A DNA stretch of 64,000 nucleotides from Amblyomma americanum (taxonomy: Eukaryota > Arthropoda > Arachnida > Ixodida > Ixodidae): assembly GCF_052857255.1 (NCBI RefSeq), contig NC_135500.1, forward strand, positions 104,851,048-104,915,047, given 5' to 3'. How positions within the stretch are numbered: the stretch's first letter is position 1; every line of letters starts with the position of its first letter. Position numbers and translations under genes: made by a program. The notes beneath the pieces are model-generated. The model worked only from the letters and a program-made list of their open reading frames with translations, was not told where the DNA came from and ran no database searches. Of this stretch, positions 42,307 to 54,640 are shown piece after piece.

Positions 42307-45300
42307 ATGGCTTTTTTAATTCAATGGAATTGCAGAGGACTTATGCGGAATTATAGTGACATAACACATATTTTAGGGTCATTGTTACCCATAGTTTTAT
42401 GTCTTCAGGAGACCAATCTTGGTCCACAACATGTGCATATCCTGAAACACTATCAAACTTTTAGACGCGATCGCGAGCAGGCAAATCGACTCTCAGGAGG
42501 CGTCGCAATTGTCGTCCAAAGCGGCGTCCCTGCTCGAGAAATCAAGCTCAATACAAAACTTGAGGCGGTTGCAGTCAGCATCGTCAGCTATAAAACACTA
42601 ACAATCTGTTCCGTATACATTCCTCCACATTTTACATTAACAGTCCATGAGCTAGAAGAATTGATAGATGAACTTCCAGAGCCATATCTGGTAGTTGGAG
42701 ATTTTAACGCTCACTCCCCTTTTTGGGGAAGCGAGCGCTGCGACTCTAGGGGACAAACAATCGAAGATTTTATCCTCTCAAATAACATCTGTCTTTTAAA
42801 TACAGGAAAAGCAACTTATTGTTGCCCAAGCTCGGCAAAAATAAGCTTTCTCGATTTAGCTTTCGCATCACCATCGCTTTTTAACGATTTTAAATGGGAT
42901 GTTTTAAATGATCCTCTGGGAAGTGATCACCTACCCACTGTCATCAGACTCTCGTCTTCCACTCCAGTCATCCCCACAAGACCACGGCGCTGGAAATTTC
43001 ACCTCGCCGACTGGTAACTTTTTACAGAAAGTGCCACTCTAGATAAAGAATTTTCTGAAGACCTCAGCATAGATGAAATTAATGAAAGGTTTACTGCATG
43101 CATAATATCTGCTGCAACACTCGCTATACCACAAACAACCGGACTCGTACAGAAGAAACACAAAGTATGGTGAACACAAGGATGTACATTTGCAAAAAAA
43201 CAGCAAAATAAAGCATGGGGCACCCTACGTCGGTACCCCACTGCAGAGAACTTACTCACTTTTAAGAGGGCCAAGGCGAGAGCGCGGTACGTGCGCAGGA
43301 TTGCTGAGAAAACCTCCTGGCAGAAATATGTGTCCTCTATAAATAGTTCAATACCATCAAAGAAAATGTGGGACAAAGTTCGTAAATTCACTGGTGACCG
43401 TACTTCCTTCACACTTCCACTTTTCACAACACCCGGTACACAAACATCGTTGGAAGAACAGGCCAATTTATTGGGCGAGCACTTTGCTGAAGTCTCAAGG
43501 TCATCCCACTACACAAACACATTCCAGAAACACAAAGCTATAGCTGAAAAACAAAAACTTTCATTTGGAACAGGCATGCAGGAAGACTACAACCAGCCCA
43601 TTATGCTCCAGGAATTAAATAGGGTATTATCTTCCGGTAAAAAGACAGCACCAGGCCCAGACAAAGTGCATTACAATATGCTTGCCCATCTCTCTGATAC
43701 TGCCGTACAGGCACTGTTAAAATTCTTCAATAAAATATGGATGACTGGCAGAATACCTGAGGAGTGGAAGAAAGCAGTAATAGTACCTTTTCTGAAACCC
43801 GGAAAACCACCAATAAGTACTGACAATTACAGACCAATAGCCCTCACCAGCTGCATTGCTAAATCTTTTGAAAGTGTAATAAACATTAGACTCACCTTTG
43901 TACTCGAATCTCGGCAACTATTAGATGTACATCAATGTGGATTCAGAAAAGCATGCTCAACCACCTATCACCTTGTCCGCCTAGAGAACACCATACGGGA
44001 GGCGTTCATCCACAAGCAGCAGTGTATCGGGGTCTTCTTCGACATGGAGAAGGCATACGATACCACGTGGAAGTTCGGCATCCTCCGCGACCTAGCAGAG
44101 CTAGGTATCCGAGGCAGGATGCTGAACTGCTTGAACGACTTCCTGGCTAACCGCACATTTAGGGTCCGCCTAGGAACAACTCTCTCCATGACTTTCACCC
44201 AAGAGAATGGCGTACCCCAAGGTTGCATTCTAAGCACGACACTCTTCGTAGTAAAAATGAATTCGTTAGCCAAAGTAATACCCAAGTCCATAATGTATTC
44301 GGTTTATGTAGATGACCTACAGATAGCATGCACTTCCTCCAGCATATCGTCCTGCGAGAGACAAATACAAATCACACTAAATAAACTGGCTGCTTGGGCA
44401 GAGATAAATGGGTTCAAGTTCTCTCCTCAAAAAACAGTAGCTGTTCTGTTCTCATTGCGACGATGCCTACAATTCATTTCCAACCTATACTTGAATCAAG
44501 CCACACTACCAATTAAACCAGGACATAAATTTTTAGGACTCACTTTTGACAAGAAACTCACATTTCTACCACACATTAACAACCTTAAAAAGAAAGCATC
44601 CCAAGCCCTCAATGTATTAAAGGTGCTCTCGCGAAAACGGTGGGGGTCCGATAGAACATGCCTATTACACATCTATCGCTCTCTGGTACGCTCCAAGCTG
44701 GACTATGGGTGCATAGTATACGGTTCAGCAAGAGCATCCTACTTGAAACGACTGGACCCTGTTCATAATCTTGGTCTGCGACTATCAACTGGAGCATATA
44801 GAACATCCCCGGTAAACAGTCTTTACATTGAAGCTAATGAGCCTGCACTAGAGGATAGAAGAGTCACACTGACATGCGCATACGTCCTAAAAACCCGTTC
44901 TCTTCCTAAACATCTCTGCCATCCCATTGTTACCAAGTGCCTATCCAAAAGATTATTCAACAACAAACCACAATCCATCCGGCCACTAATAATGCGCTTT
45001 GAAGATAAATGTGAAGAGTTAGGAGTACTGGATGCCCTGCCGAATATTGCACAAAAATATGAAAATTTACCACCATGGTACAGCCTGCCTTCAGTGTGCG
45101 ACTTCACACTGACACACTTACATAAAACGGAAATGCCACATCAGCTCATACTACAAGAATTCTTTGAACTGCAAGAAAAATATGACACCTTCACTGAATT
45201 TTACACTGATGGGTCAAAAACAGAAAGTCATGTTGGAAGTGCAGTAATTGAAGGAAAAAATGAAAAAATGATACGACTGCCACAGTATGCATCGGTTTTT

Positions 45301-46023
45301 ACTGCCGAGGGGTATGCAGTCTTTGTAGCCGTAGACCAAATAGTAAAAGAAAACATTAAAAATAGCGTCATTTACACCGATTCACTGAGTATGCTCAAAG
45401 CGCTGCACTGTAGAAACGCTGCTGAACCCATAATAGGAAACATCATACATAACATAATTAAAATAAAAAAACAAAAACATAACATTATATTCTGCTGGGT
45501 GCCCAGCCATGTTGGAATTGTCGGTAATGAGAGAGCAGATGCATGCGCAGCACAAGCTCGAATTGATCAAATAAAACAAGATAACATACCACACAGGGAT
45601 TTTTTGAAATTAGTGCACAGTAAACTCAGAATTAAGTGGCAGGCTGCATGGGAAGAACAGGCAAACAACAAACTGCATTCTATAAAACCCGTTTTAGGAG
45701 AATGGAAATCATGTAGACATCAAGAACGTTTCACTGAAGTTATTTTATGTCGGCTACGCATTGGGCACACACACCTTACACACAACTTCTTACTGACAAA
45801 ACAAGACAAACCTCTCTGCGAAATGTGCGGCGATGTACTCACTGTAAACCACATTTTAATTTCATGTACAAAACTGGAACAACTGAGGAAAAAATATTTT
45901 ACAACACTCTACAATAAATACATCCCATTGCACCTCAAGTTACTTTTAGGTGATCAAGCACTAGTTGATATTTCAAGTATTTTTAAGTTTCTTAATGAAG
46001 CCAATGTTTTAAACAAACTCTAG
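42307..46023 (+). pseudogene. LINE ORF2: endonuclease, reverse transcriptase, RNase H; two stops
   Basis: A single frame of 1,238 codons broken only by TAA at 43015-43017 and TGA at 43171-43173. The apurinic-type endonuclease (42307-43000) keeps WNCRG, LQETNL, VVGDFNAHSPFWGS and GSDHLPTVI. The RT (about 43640-44600) keeps NYRPIALTSCIAKSFE, FFDMEKAYDTTW, GVPQGCILSTTLF and SVYVDDLQIA. The RNase H (about 45190-45600) keeps FYTDGSK, AEGYAVF, YTDSLSML and GNERADACA. The end carries a Cys/His motif (CEMCGDVLTVNHILISC). RNase H plus a zinc-knuckle ORF1 points to the I or a related clade. ORF2 starts 32 bases after ORF1 ends, so it would need re-initiation or similar. Confidence 0.92.
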
Positions 46024-46136
46024 TTATAAAAAAGTGTAACATTTAACAAAAACCTAACCTTGTGTTTGGCGCATCATAGCCATAGTTGCTTTTGCGCCAT
46101 TAAAACCAATATAACTAACTAACTTACTCAACGAAG

Positions 46137-47232
46137 CGCGCAGCATGGCGGCTGGAAACACGAAACTTCTCACCCTGTTCTCGCTATTGCTAGCACGTGG
46201 AGTGGAAGCGATATGACAGGCATACCGGCAAAGTTGATAAGACGTGCACTGGCATACGGTTTTGTCCACAGCGTCAGCGGCTAGCGAGTCCCGTGAATGC
46301 CTACTCTTTCTTATGCACATTCTGGAAACTAAAGATTTAAAAGGATACCTAGAAGAACTCGCTGTATTGAGACGGCTTATAAAAAGTCCGTTCATTTTTC
46401 AATTTGAGCTATACTTTTTCATACGAGACATAGATTTCTAAGCTTGCCTCTGGAGTATAAAGGGCTTCTAGAGGATCGGCTCGCTGCGGCTTCGTATGTC
46501 TCCATTTCATAGATGGTGGAATTGGTTTTTAAAAATATTTATTATACAATGCCAGCTATTTTTAAATCGCGCAAAAATGCAGTTTATTGAAATTACACCC
46601 AAAAATGTTCACAGAAATAAATTACCTTACAGCTACCAAGAATAACGCCTTTATTTTCAGTTACTTCTTAGTTTAAAATACTACAGTGGTCTCAACCCTT
46701 GCAAGCACCCGGCTGTTCAGCGTAGCTAAGAGAAAACATAATAATAATTAGTAATAAGAGAAGCACTTGGAAGCTCAGATTTCGAAGAGTTCGGTGATTC
46801 GTACTTCCACTTGTTCTCTAGTGTCTCGCCCTGATAAATTGACTTCTTACATCATTTTCGGTGGTGGTCACGCAGTTCTGCAGTAATATAGAACATAGCT
46901 TTGCTGATGTCACTGTCTTAGTTCCAGATATGGCGAGACATTTGTGCTTGGAACTAAATGACGTTATTTGCCATTTTTCAGTGAAGTAAAGAATTCTACA
47001 ACAGCTTGACTTAGTAGGTGACCTTAAACAATACAGCCTTTCTGAAGTATTTAAAAAAAAGATATTGGTTACACTATACTGAGAATTGTCTATCCAACAT
47101 ATTTGAAAAAGGAAGGCAACAAATAAATATAGCGCGATGACAAATCATGAAGTGTTCTCGTTAAAAAGGAGACTACATGAATTCGCAGCTTATTTATTTA
47201 AGAACGAAAAGTGGTAATATATAGTGAACATA
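46137..47232. other. AT-rich DNA without supported genes
   Basis: Nothing recognised. Confidence 0.35.
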
Positions 47233-48120
47233 GATAGATAGATATGTTTATTTGAGTGTGCCTCAACAGCCAAGTGGCCTAAACGAGCGCACACTAGGTC
47301 AGATACATCAAAAACACCACTTCAAAAGATTTAAAAGCAGGCACGAAAACAACAATTAGGCAAATATGTCCATGTCATTAAACGTTTTGTTATATAAGAT
47401 TTGTAAACGAGTCATTGGACAGATAGCGTGCAAATCGGGATAAAATGTGTCGCAACATTTTGCAGCTTTTGCATGCGGCACACGAAAATTCAGCGACATC
47501 AGTAAGGTCCCACAGTTAATGTAACCGCGCACGACGTTTTGCAGAAACTGCATGTCACGTATGCGTCGCCTGTCGCCAAGGGTAGACATATTGAGGTCTG
47601 CCAAGAGAGAATCATAGTCGTAGAAACGACGGCGACCAATATATATATCATAATAGATGCGTATGAACTTACGCTGGACATTTTCAATTTTCGTGCAATA
47701 GGCGACAGATACGCTATTCCAGGCTACTGACGCGAACTCAAGACGCGGTCTCACAAGGGCAGAGTATAGAGTGCGTAGACATTCGTGCCGTCGAAATTTT
47801 TTTGTTAATCTAGAGATAAGACCAATATGCCTCAATGCGCGTAACACAATTGAATTTACATGCAGTCTAAAATCAAGCTTTGAATCAACAACAACACCAA
47901 GGTCTCGTACATGGGCCACGCGAGAAATCTCACCCGCCAAAAGTGTGTAATCAAACGTAACTGTGTCGCGTTTCCTAGTTAGAGACAGGACGGAAGTCTT
48001 CTTAATATTCAGTTTTAAGCGATTCATCAAACACCAATTCTCAACGTTGTTAATGTCAGCTTGCAATTGGCGGCAGTCCTCAATATCTCCAATATTACGG
48101 TCAGCGCGTCGTTGCAATTA
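47233..48120 (-). pseudogene. 5'-truncated LINE, C-terminal RT region
   Basis: A single open frame of 253 codons (47356-48117) covers the end of an RT and its thumb/C-terminal region: LQADINNVENWCLMNRLKLN, HVRDLGVVVDSKLDF, ALVRPRLEFASVAWNSVS, RIRDMQFLQNVVRGYINC. The 3' UTR contains AATAAA and ends in a (TATC)n run (about 47233-47245). The frame is intact, but the catalytic RT core is missing because the copy starts at 48120. Confidence 0.75.
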
Positions 48121-50044
48121 CTGTTCTAGAATCGCTGATACAAAACAAACAGGCAAAAGACAAGTCGCTTCATGGTGCTTGTGAGATACTGAACTTCACT
48201 GATGGCTGTTATTGACAGTTTTCGTACGCCTAATTCTTTTTCGACAGTTAGCCAGCCTTTCATAGAACGCAGCGGTATCGGGAAGGAGCTCTTTATACAT
48301 ATGCGATTTTTAGTGTCGTTGAAATACAATAGAAGTAATACATTGCTAAGTTGATGTCGAAAATGCTATTACAGCCTAATGCAACAGCATTATTGTGATG
48401 CAATAATCCATTACATGATGTGTATCAGGCCTAAGCGGGTGGTGCTTGCAGTGTTTTTGTTTTTCGAAGGGTGAATTTAATATACTTGGCAATGTGTTGC
48501 TTCATTTATAGTGCTGTTAGTAGCCTCTTGCATCACTTACCGCACTTACCCCTCGGTAACAGGCGCCCTACTGAAGGTGCATTTTACCGGACTCTCCCTT
48601 TCTTCGCGCAGCGCCACCAGCCATTAGCGACATTTTGACCAGTTTCTACACAATATAGAAAACCGTGGAAATGGCAGGCTCATTTGTCGCTTTTCTAAGC
48701 TGTCAAAAAATTTTGTACGTAGGGCACGATGAACGGTTGCGTAATAATTTGTGTTCAATTACCTCGTGCCCCATCCCTCTTTCAGATAAATTTCTGTATA
48801 ACTGATTCAAACGCCGTGGCGCACATACCTTCCAAAACCCACCTGCAGCATCAATATGAGACCTTCATGGAACAACCACATGGACCACACTGAAAGCATT
48901 CAGTATTGTTGTGCGAGTTTTATTTTATTCAAGACTTACCCCAGTGCAACTGGCACTCTAAAATATCTGATCAGAACTTGCTTGGTCGCGGACTCACCTG
49001 TAAAAATTTGACATATGTGTCTGTTCCTTAAAATGTGATATTTAATGTTTGCTCTCTAAATTCTCTTCTCTTGCCGCCGTCGTACAATTCATCCCGTAAT
49101 GATTGCCACAAATTATTTGCCGAAACGACGCATCTTTGTGATCTTTTATTCTTAAAACATGCAACAACTGGAACCACCGCCCCTGAATTTATGTCAATCT
49201 GAAATGCCAACTTATTTAATCAACCAAGTGTAAAAACTTTGTACAACCCTGCTGTTTATTTTATTCCGTTAATGTTTTCAGCGATCCTGTATTAAATACT
49301 TGAGAAAATGAGAAAAATAATTATAAATGTAATAATACGCGTGGACATGAGCTGGAAAGAGCTGACTGGGAACTGCCGGGAAATCGTGTCGTCATGACCG
49401 TTTTCGAGTGGTATGAATTGATGACCTAATAATATTAAACTACAAGAAGTCTTAGCAACTGCTTTATGAAAATTCTCAACTCAATATCGACTTATGATGT
49501 TATCTGACCTGTTCTAAATGATTGTGCTTCATTGTTTTGGTGCTCGCCTTGTTTTCTAGCAAAAGATTTAAAACAATGTTCGTAGAAAGAAGGTATGTAT
49601 ACTCTGCATGCTATGGTTGTGTCAGTCCTATCTCAGCCGTTCGTTAGTGCCACTTTATTTGTAAGCCTTTATTTGTAGGCCTTTGTTCCTCGCTTCACCG
49701 TCATGCTAATGAGGGTTTTGATCCGACCCAATCTCTCAATGCTCAGCCCTTCTTTCTAGCGCTAATTTTCATTTCTGCCGGCTGCCTTAATACTTCGGGG
49801 TTCATCCTTTCTCTCAGTTATAAACTTAAGGCTGCCACGCTGCGAATTACCGAGTACTTTTCTACATCGTAATACAGCCATGGCACTTCGAAAAGCCTTT
49901 CCCTAAGATTACCGACTTAGAGGCGAGGGCGTGCTATTCTTATTAGCAGCCTCCGGAGCTTTTGAGAGCGTGAGCTGTTCAGGAAGTGGAATCGACATCG
50001 TCGTCCACAGTGCCGCTGCAGCAGCATCCTCCGCTCATCGTCAC
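48121..50044. other. AT-rich DNA, includes one half of an old duplication
   Basis: 48700-48940 resembles 50440-50670: CATACCTTCCAAAACCCACC vs CGTGCCTTCCAAAACACCTA, and GAAAGCATTCAGTATTGTTG vs GAAGGCATTCGGTATTGTTC. This is a diverged duplication or a dispersed repeat of unknown type. Confidence 0.4.
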
Positions 50045-50290
50045 CGTGATCATCAGCACAACTATGCCCTCTGCACGACGAAGGCATGTCTTTCTGACCT
50101 GCAAATAACCCTCGCCTGCTCAGCTGCCTTATCCTCGAAAACTTGTGGATCTCATCTTTGCGTTTTCTTAGAATGCATTGCGTCAGCGTAAAGGACCATC
50201 AGTTATCTTGACTTCGCATTACATGTCGTGCCCTTGCCAGTTTCGTGGTCTTGATCTCAGTTCCAATATCATTACCTCCCAATTTTGTTT
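50045..50290 (-). mobile_element. Strongly decayed RTE 3' fragment
   Basis: Aligns by eye with 27660-27920 (TGCCCTCTGCACGACGAAGG, then GGTTATCTTG-like and GCATTACATGTCGTGCCC blocks). It is an older copy of the RTE family at 27632-28455. Confidence 0.45.
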
Positions 50291-51240
50291 CCTGTCCTCA
50301 AATTTCGAAAAAAATGTATATTTCGCTTCTACATTGTCAGCACAGGCAAATCTCAGGCCTAAACGCTCAATACAGGAAACGCACGTTCTGATTCAGCACC
50401 CATGAAAATGCCAAGCTCGTTAATCGCTCGTTTAGCCTCTGACAAAAATTATGCAGATAGGGCATGGTCTGGGGTTGTGTATTTATTGGCGTAAAGTTGC
50501 CTCATGCGCAATCTCGCTGTTGGTAAAATTTTTGCATAAGTGACTCAAACACCACGACCAACGTGCCTTCCAAAACACCTACGTCATCAATGTGAACTGC
50601 TGGATTGAGGACATTGAAGGCATTCGGTATTGTTCTTCTAATTTTTTTATTCAGCATTTATAGCACTGCATTTGACACGTTGAGAAATCTTTTGAAAACT
50701 TCCGTGAGATTCAGCACATAACCCTTTTTCTTTCATCTACCAGTGATGGCTACGGTGAAAACGTCAATATTTAGCGATGTTAATGCGTGCTTACGCACCC
50801 ATTCAAACTTTCATGCTACCAAATCTACTACATCTACTCGTACGTTCCCTAAAGTATTTGCCAAACAAATGCTACGCATACATTGGCGCTTTTTGCAGAT
50901 TCCAAATAAAAGAGGCGGGACAAGGATACTGCGAGGAAAATGAATATAAGACAACTGAAGCGGAACATAAGGGTATAGTGGGTGTCAGTGCAGTTTTGTG
51001 AGCACATTTATCAAATCAACCAATGTTAGGAACACGGAATGTTTCTGTTCTAAGCTAAAAAACTCTCGCCTGCCATATCTCGTGGAATAAAATTGAAGGC
51101 GAAACGCATGGCATCCGGACGCCAGTTGCCCTGATATTACGTTCGATGTTTCTTGGTAAACCAGAACGCTTGGTAAGCGGCTGCGTCGCGCTTTCTGTAC
51201 CCGTTCTTAAGTTCATTTCCCTACGATCAGCGCTTTCGGC
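50291..51240. other. AT-rich DNA without supported genes
   Basis: Contains the second half (50440-50670) of the old duplication. Nothing else recognised. Confidence 0.35.
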
Positions 51241-52480
51241 TTTTAAGCCAGCGAGTACAAGCGCGAGGTGAGGTTCGGGGTCGTGGCTGCTTCACGGTGC
51301 CGCGGTCAAGTTGACGCCCGCTCGCACCAGCAGGACAGGAGTGCCGTTGAGTTAAGGAGTTGAGTGCTGAGCGCAAGCTTACGAGTGGGTTAATTTACAT
51401 ATTTTACATCTTCTAGAGCGTACGGTAGAGTCGCTTGGCCACAAGCAAGGCCGAGTTATATCGAGCTCTCATTCCCTAAAGCCCCTAAGTAGAGGACACC
51501 CGCGCACAGCCGGGAGTGGTCTGAACATTCACTTATGCCCACAACCACACACTTTCTTTTATTTATAGACGCGCCTCTGCCACGTGCTTGAACTTGAGGG
51601 TCAGGAGAATGCGCAATGGTGCAACCAGCCCAAATGGACGCAGGACAAGAGGAAGTAGGCACACACACAACAACGGTGGAGAATGCCGACGAGATCGCGC
51701 AGGCTGCGTTAGGTCAGCACGTGTTGTTCCATGGCCAGCTGGTGGTTGACATGTGTTGCCAAAACCTGTCCCTCATAGGACCCGCCCCGTGAAGCAGGCT
51801 CGCAGGACGGTAAACGCCGAATTCCAGACCATTGCCTCCAGACATGGTGGTGGCAACTGGGGACAATAACGGCCGCCTGCTAGATGCTGTGACTCTTGGC
51901 ACGTCAGGCGACACCGGAAATGGGCGCTTTTGTGTTGAAACTGTAGACCGTCCAACTTTTGGGTGGAAGACGGCCGCACTCCGACGCAGCAAAGCCCGTT
52001 ACCAGAGATCAGATGAGAGCTGGGCCCTCTCCTGGTGGTCCATTACGGCAGGGCCTGCCGTAGGGAGCCAAGTGGTAGTAGGAGCGGAGAGGACTACAGG
52101 AAGACGGTGGTGGACTCCCGCCAGCAGCCACAAGAACTTGTCAGCAGCAGGCAAAGTGTAGCCAGGATCCGTCGACAGCGTCAGGAAACGCCGTAGGCTT
52201 AATGCAGGCGATCCAAGGGGGACCTGTCGGCAGCAGGGACCCAAAGTTTATCGGCTGCCACCTCCATGCTTTATGCCGCAGGAGGCTTGCGTCGATGATC
52301 AAAGGGAGGCCCACGGCAGCATGGACCCAACTTCCGACGGCTGCCACCGCCACTCTTGAATCCCAAGACCTCCACTGCGCTGTCTCCCTTCACACCTCGG
52401 TTTCCTCACACATCAGTAATCCACTCATCGTGCTCGTCACGCTCTCTTTCGTCGTCGCCTCGTAAACACTAATTTCGACA
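51241..52480. other. GC-rich block of unknown nature
   Basis: About 1.2 kb clearly richer in G+C than both sides, with recurring words (CTGTCGGCAGCAGG, GGCAGCATGGACCC, CGGCTGCCACC). Open frames of 70-110 codons exist on both strands but none is convincing. It may belong to an LTR element or a satellite-like repeat. Confidence 0.4.
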
Positions 52481-53324
52481 CACCGCTGCTGGTGACGCCT
52501 ACACTAACCCCCCCCCCCCCCTCCGATGATTTGTTGTGCATCTCATACATGCATGATCACGTCATCTTCGCTAAAGCTTCAGTAGACACACACCACATGT
52601 CGCCAGACAAAGTTCGCACTCGCCAATAAGGCGCCTTTCACTGCGCATAAGGCTCACTGGCGCGCCCAACGGTGTGTGTGTGGATGTGTGTGTGCGTGCG
52701 TGCGTTTGCGTAATTCCATGCGTTGCGGGTTATGGCCGACGCTCCATAGCTTGCCGGCCTCTTCGGGTTTCCTAACATACACTGATGACGCGTAATATAT
52801 AGACATTTTATTTCGATAGCACTAGAAGACACATTGAGAAAAAAATGCTTTGTTTTTCATGAAAATTGCCCATTTGGCCGGAGAGGAGTGACGGAGAGGA
52901 GGATAAGTCCCTTTCACTGGAATAAAGGTTCATCACCAAACCGGTAGTGATGTTACTTTCAGTAAAGGGACCAACAACTTCGAATGTTATCGCATTGCCA
53001 ACTGATGATGTAAATACGTGTCTCTGTTACATATTGTATTTCGCCTTCATCAAAATTAGGCGATCGCGGCTGAGATTTGTTGTTGTTTTTATGGTTGTCT
53101 TCGTGGCCAAGATAAAACTCCGCGTTCTTGGCGTGCGAATTGTCTTTATCCTTTTTTTTTGGTTGGACGGTTTTCACGCGCGTACGAGATTCTCCTGACC
53201 TGGTGCTAGGTGTTTCCGGGACAAATTCGGAGAGAAAAATTCGGACCCATATCGGGCTCACACAACATGCTCTCATTGGCACTATTTGGGAAAATGACAC
53301 ACATTAAGAAGAAAAAATTGAATC
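52481..53324. other. Simple repeats and unassigned DNA
   Basis: Holds a poly-C run (about 52508-52521), a GT-rich run (about 52671-52705) and no supported gene. Confidence 0.4.
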
Positions 53325-53559
53325 ATCATATAGCATTTAAAGCTGCGTGTAGCCCATTCCAGTACATGGAAGGTGGCACATGTAGTTCCAGTACTGAAGC
53401 CTGGAAAAGACATGACGGACCTTGCCTCGTATCGCCCTGTGTCATTGACCTCCTGTGTAGCTAAGCTAATGGAGAAGCTGGTAAATGACCGCTTATCGAG
53501 GTGGCTTGAGGACAGCAAGGCACTGCCAACATGTATGACAGTATTCCGCCGAGGTCTTA
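53325..53559 (+). pseudogene. LINE reverse transcriptase, left half, cut by Harbinger
   Basis: Encodes the RT finger region (TWKVAHVVPVLKPGKDMTD, SYRPVSLTSCVAKLMEKLV, LPTCMTVFRRG). It ends at the TTA target site 53557-53559. The next expected RT segment is found at 63115, on the other side of the transposon. Confidence 0.8.
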
Positions 53560-54087
53560 CCCCCGTATTCAAGAATGTTCCTTATCTTAACATGAAAGTC
53601 GCTCTTTTGAAAGTAGGTCTTAAGAATACGGATAAGCAAAGTACGACGATCATTTCAGAAACGCCCCTTATGCTGTCTGAAAGCGACCTTTCAAAAGGAG
53701 CACTTTTCGGGTTAACAAAGTAGCTGGGAGCGAGGTTATGAAATTTTACGTTCATAGGCTCAAAGAATACACATGTATTATGTAGTTTATACAAAAATAG
53801 GGGTTAACAAAATGCAAAAGAGCGATTTTGAAACAGTCTTGCAGCCAACAGTAAACCTTAAGCTGCTGCCATAAGCGTCTTTTCGTTTTGGTCTGGCCAC
53901 CATCACAAGCTGTCAATATAGCGTCACTAGCTGCCTCTACCGTTCATGTCTTTTGGTTTTTGTTTGATAGCCTGAACACGTGCTTTTTTCCTTCTGTTTT
54001 TTTTTGTTAAGCCGCTTTGTTTGTAATTTATTAGAATTTTTTAAGCCAAGAATGCAGAAAAGAAAAGTGAATTTCACGGAAGCAGAG

Positions 54088-54640
54088 CACGCAATCCCCC
54101 CTCTATATTTCTATTTACACAAGTCGGGTTTGGCGCTCTCTCCCCTTTGTGCATTTTGCCGTGAGCCAGAATCTATTGAACATTTTTGGCTGTATTGTCG
54201 CCGATTCAACTCACTGAGAAAAAGGTTGCTGGAGGAGTCCTTGCAGCATCTTGGCCTTAGTTTGAGCAGCCCGCTCTTGCTATCATTTGGCGCCACCACA
54301 TTTGGGTTCAGCCACAGATCTGTTTGCACCGCTGTTCAAAATTTCCTGATAGAATCTCACCGACTGCCTTGCTAAGTGTTCCAACATTTTCTTTTCTATC
54401 AATTATTACATTTTGACTAAATCATTAATATTTAATCACTCTCTTTATTATTATTCTTAAAATTTTAAAATCAGAACACTCATCTCTTTTCTGTTCATGA
54501 CGAAAAATTCACCGGTGTTGCGTTCCCACGTGCTTTTCCTTTTTGTAAACTGCGTTCAGGTGAATAGCCACCCGATTCTTGGCCGATCCCCCAGTGTGGG
54601 TATGTGCCATCTTTTGATAGGCTAACAACAACAACAACAA
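54088..54640 (+). mobile_element. LINE 3' end inserted in the Myb-like exon
   Basis: Encodes a LINE C-terminal segment (LHKSGLALSPLCAFC, EPESIEHFWLYCRRF, FGFSHRSVCTAVQNFLIES) up to a stop near 54375. The 3' UTR then ends with CCCCCAGTGTGGGTATGTGC and an (AAC)n tail at 54624-54640. The Myb-like frame resumes directly after it. Confidence 0.75.

Larger units (their letters stand above)
40516..46123 (+). mobile_element. Full-length I/Jockey-type LINE with 13-bp target duplication
   Basis: TTACTCAACGAAG is repeated perfectly at 40503-40515 and 46124-46136 and bounds a 5.6-kb element. Order: GC-rich 5' UTR (40516-41065), ORF1 (41066-42274), ORF2 (42307-46023), and a 3' UTR with a stem-loop (TTTGGCGCATCATAGCC ... 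TTTTGCGCCATTAAAACC) and a short AACTAACTAAC tail. The full 5' end and matching flanks mean a complete reverse transcript was inserted here. Confidence 0.93.

Noticed and set aside
53980..54375. 131-codon open frame as one protein
   Set aside because: It joins the start of the Myb-like exon to an inserted LINE C-terminus. It is a chimera created by insertion, without evidence of function.
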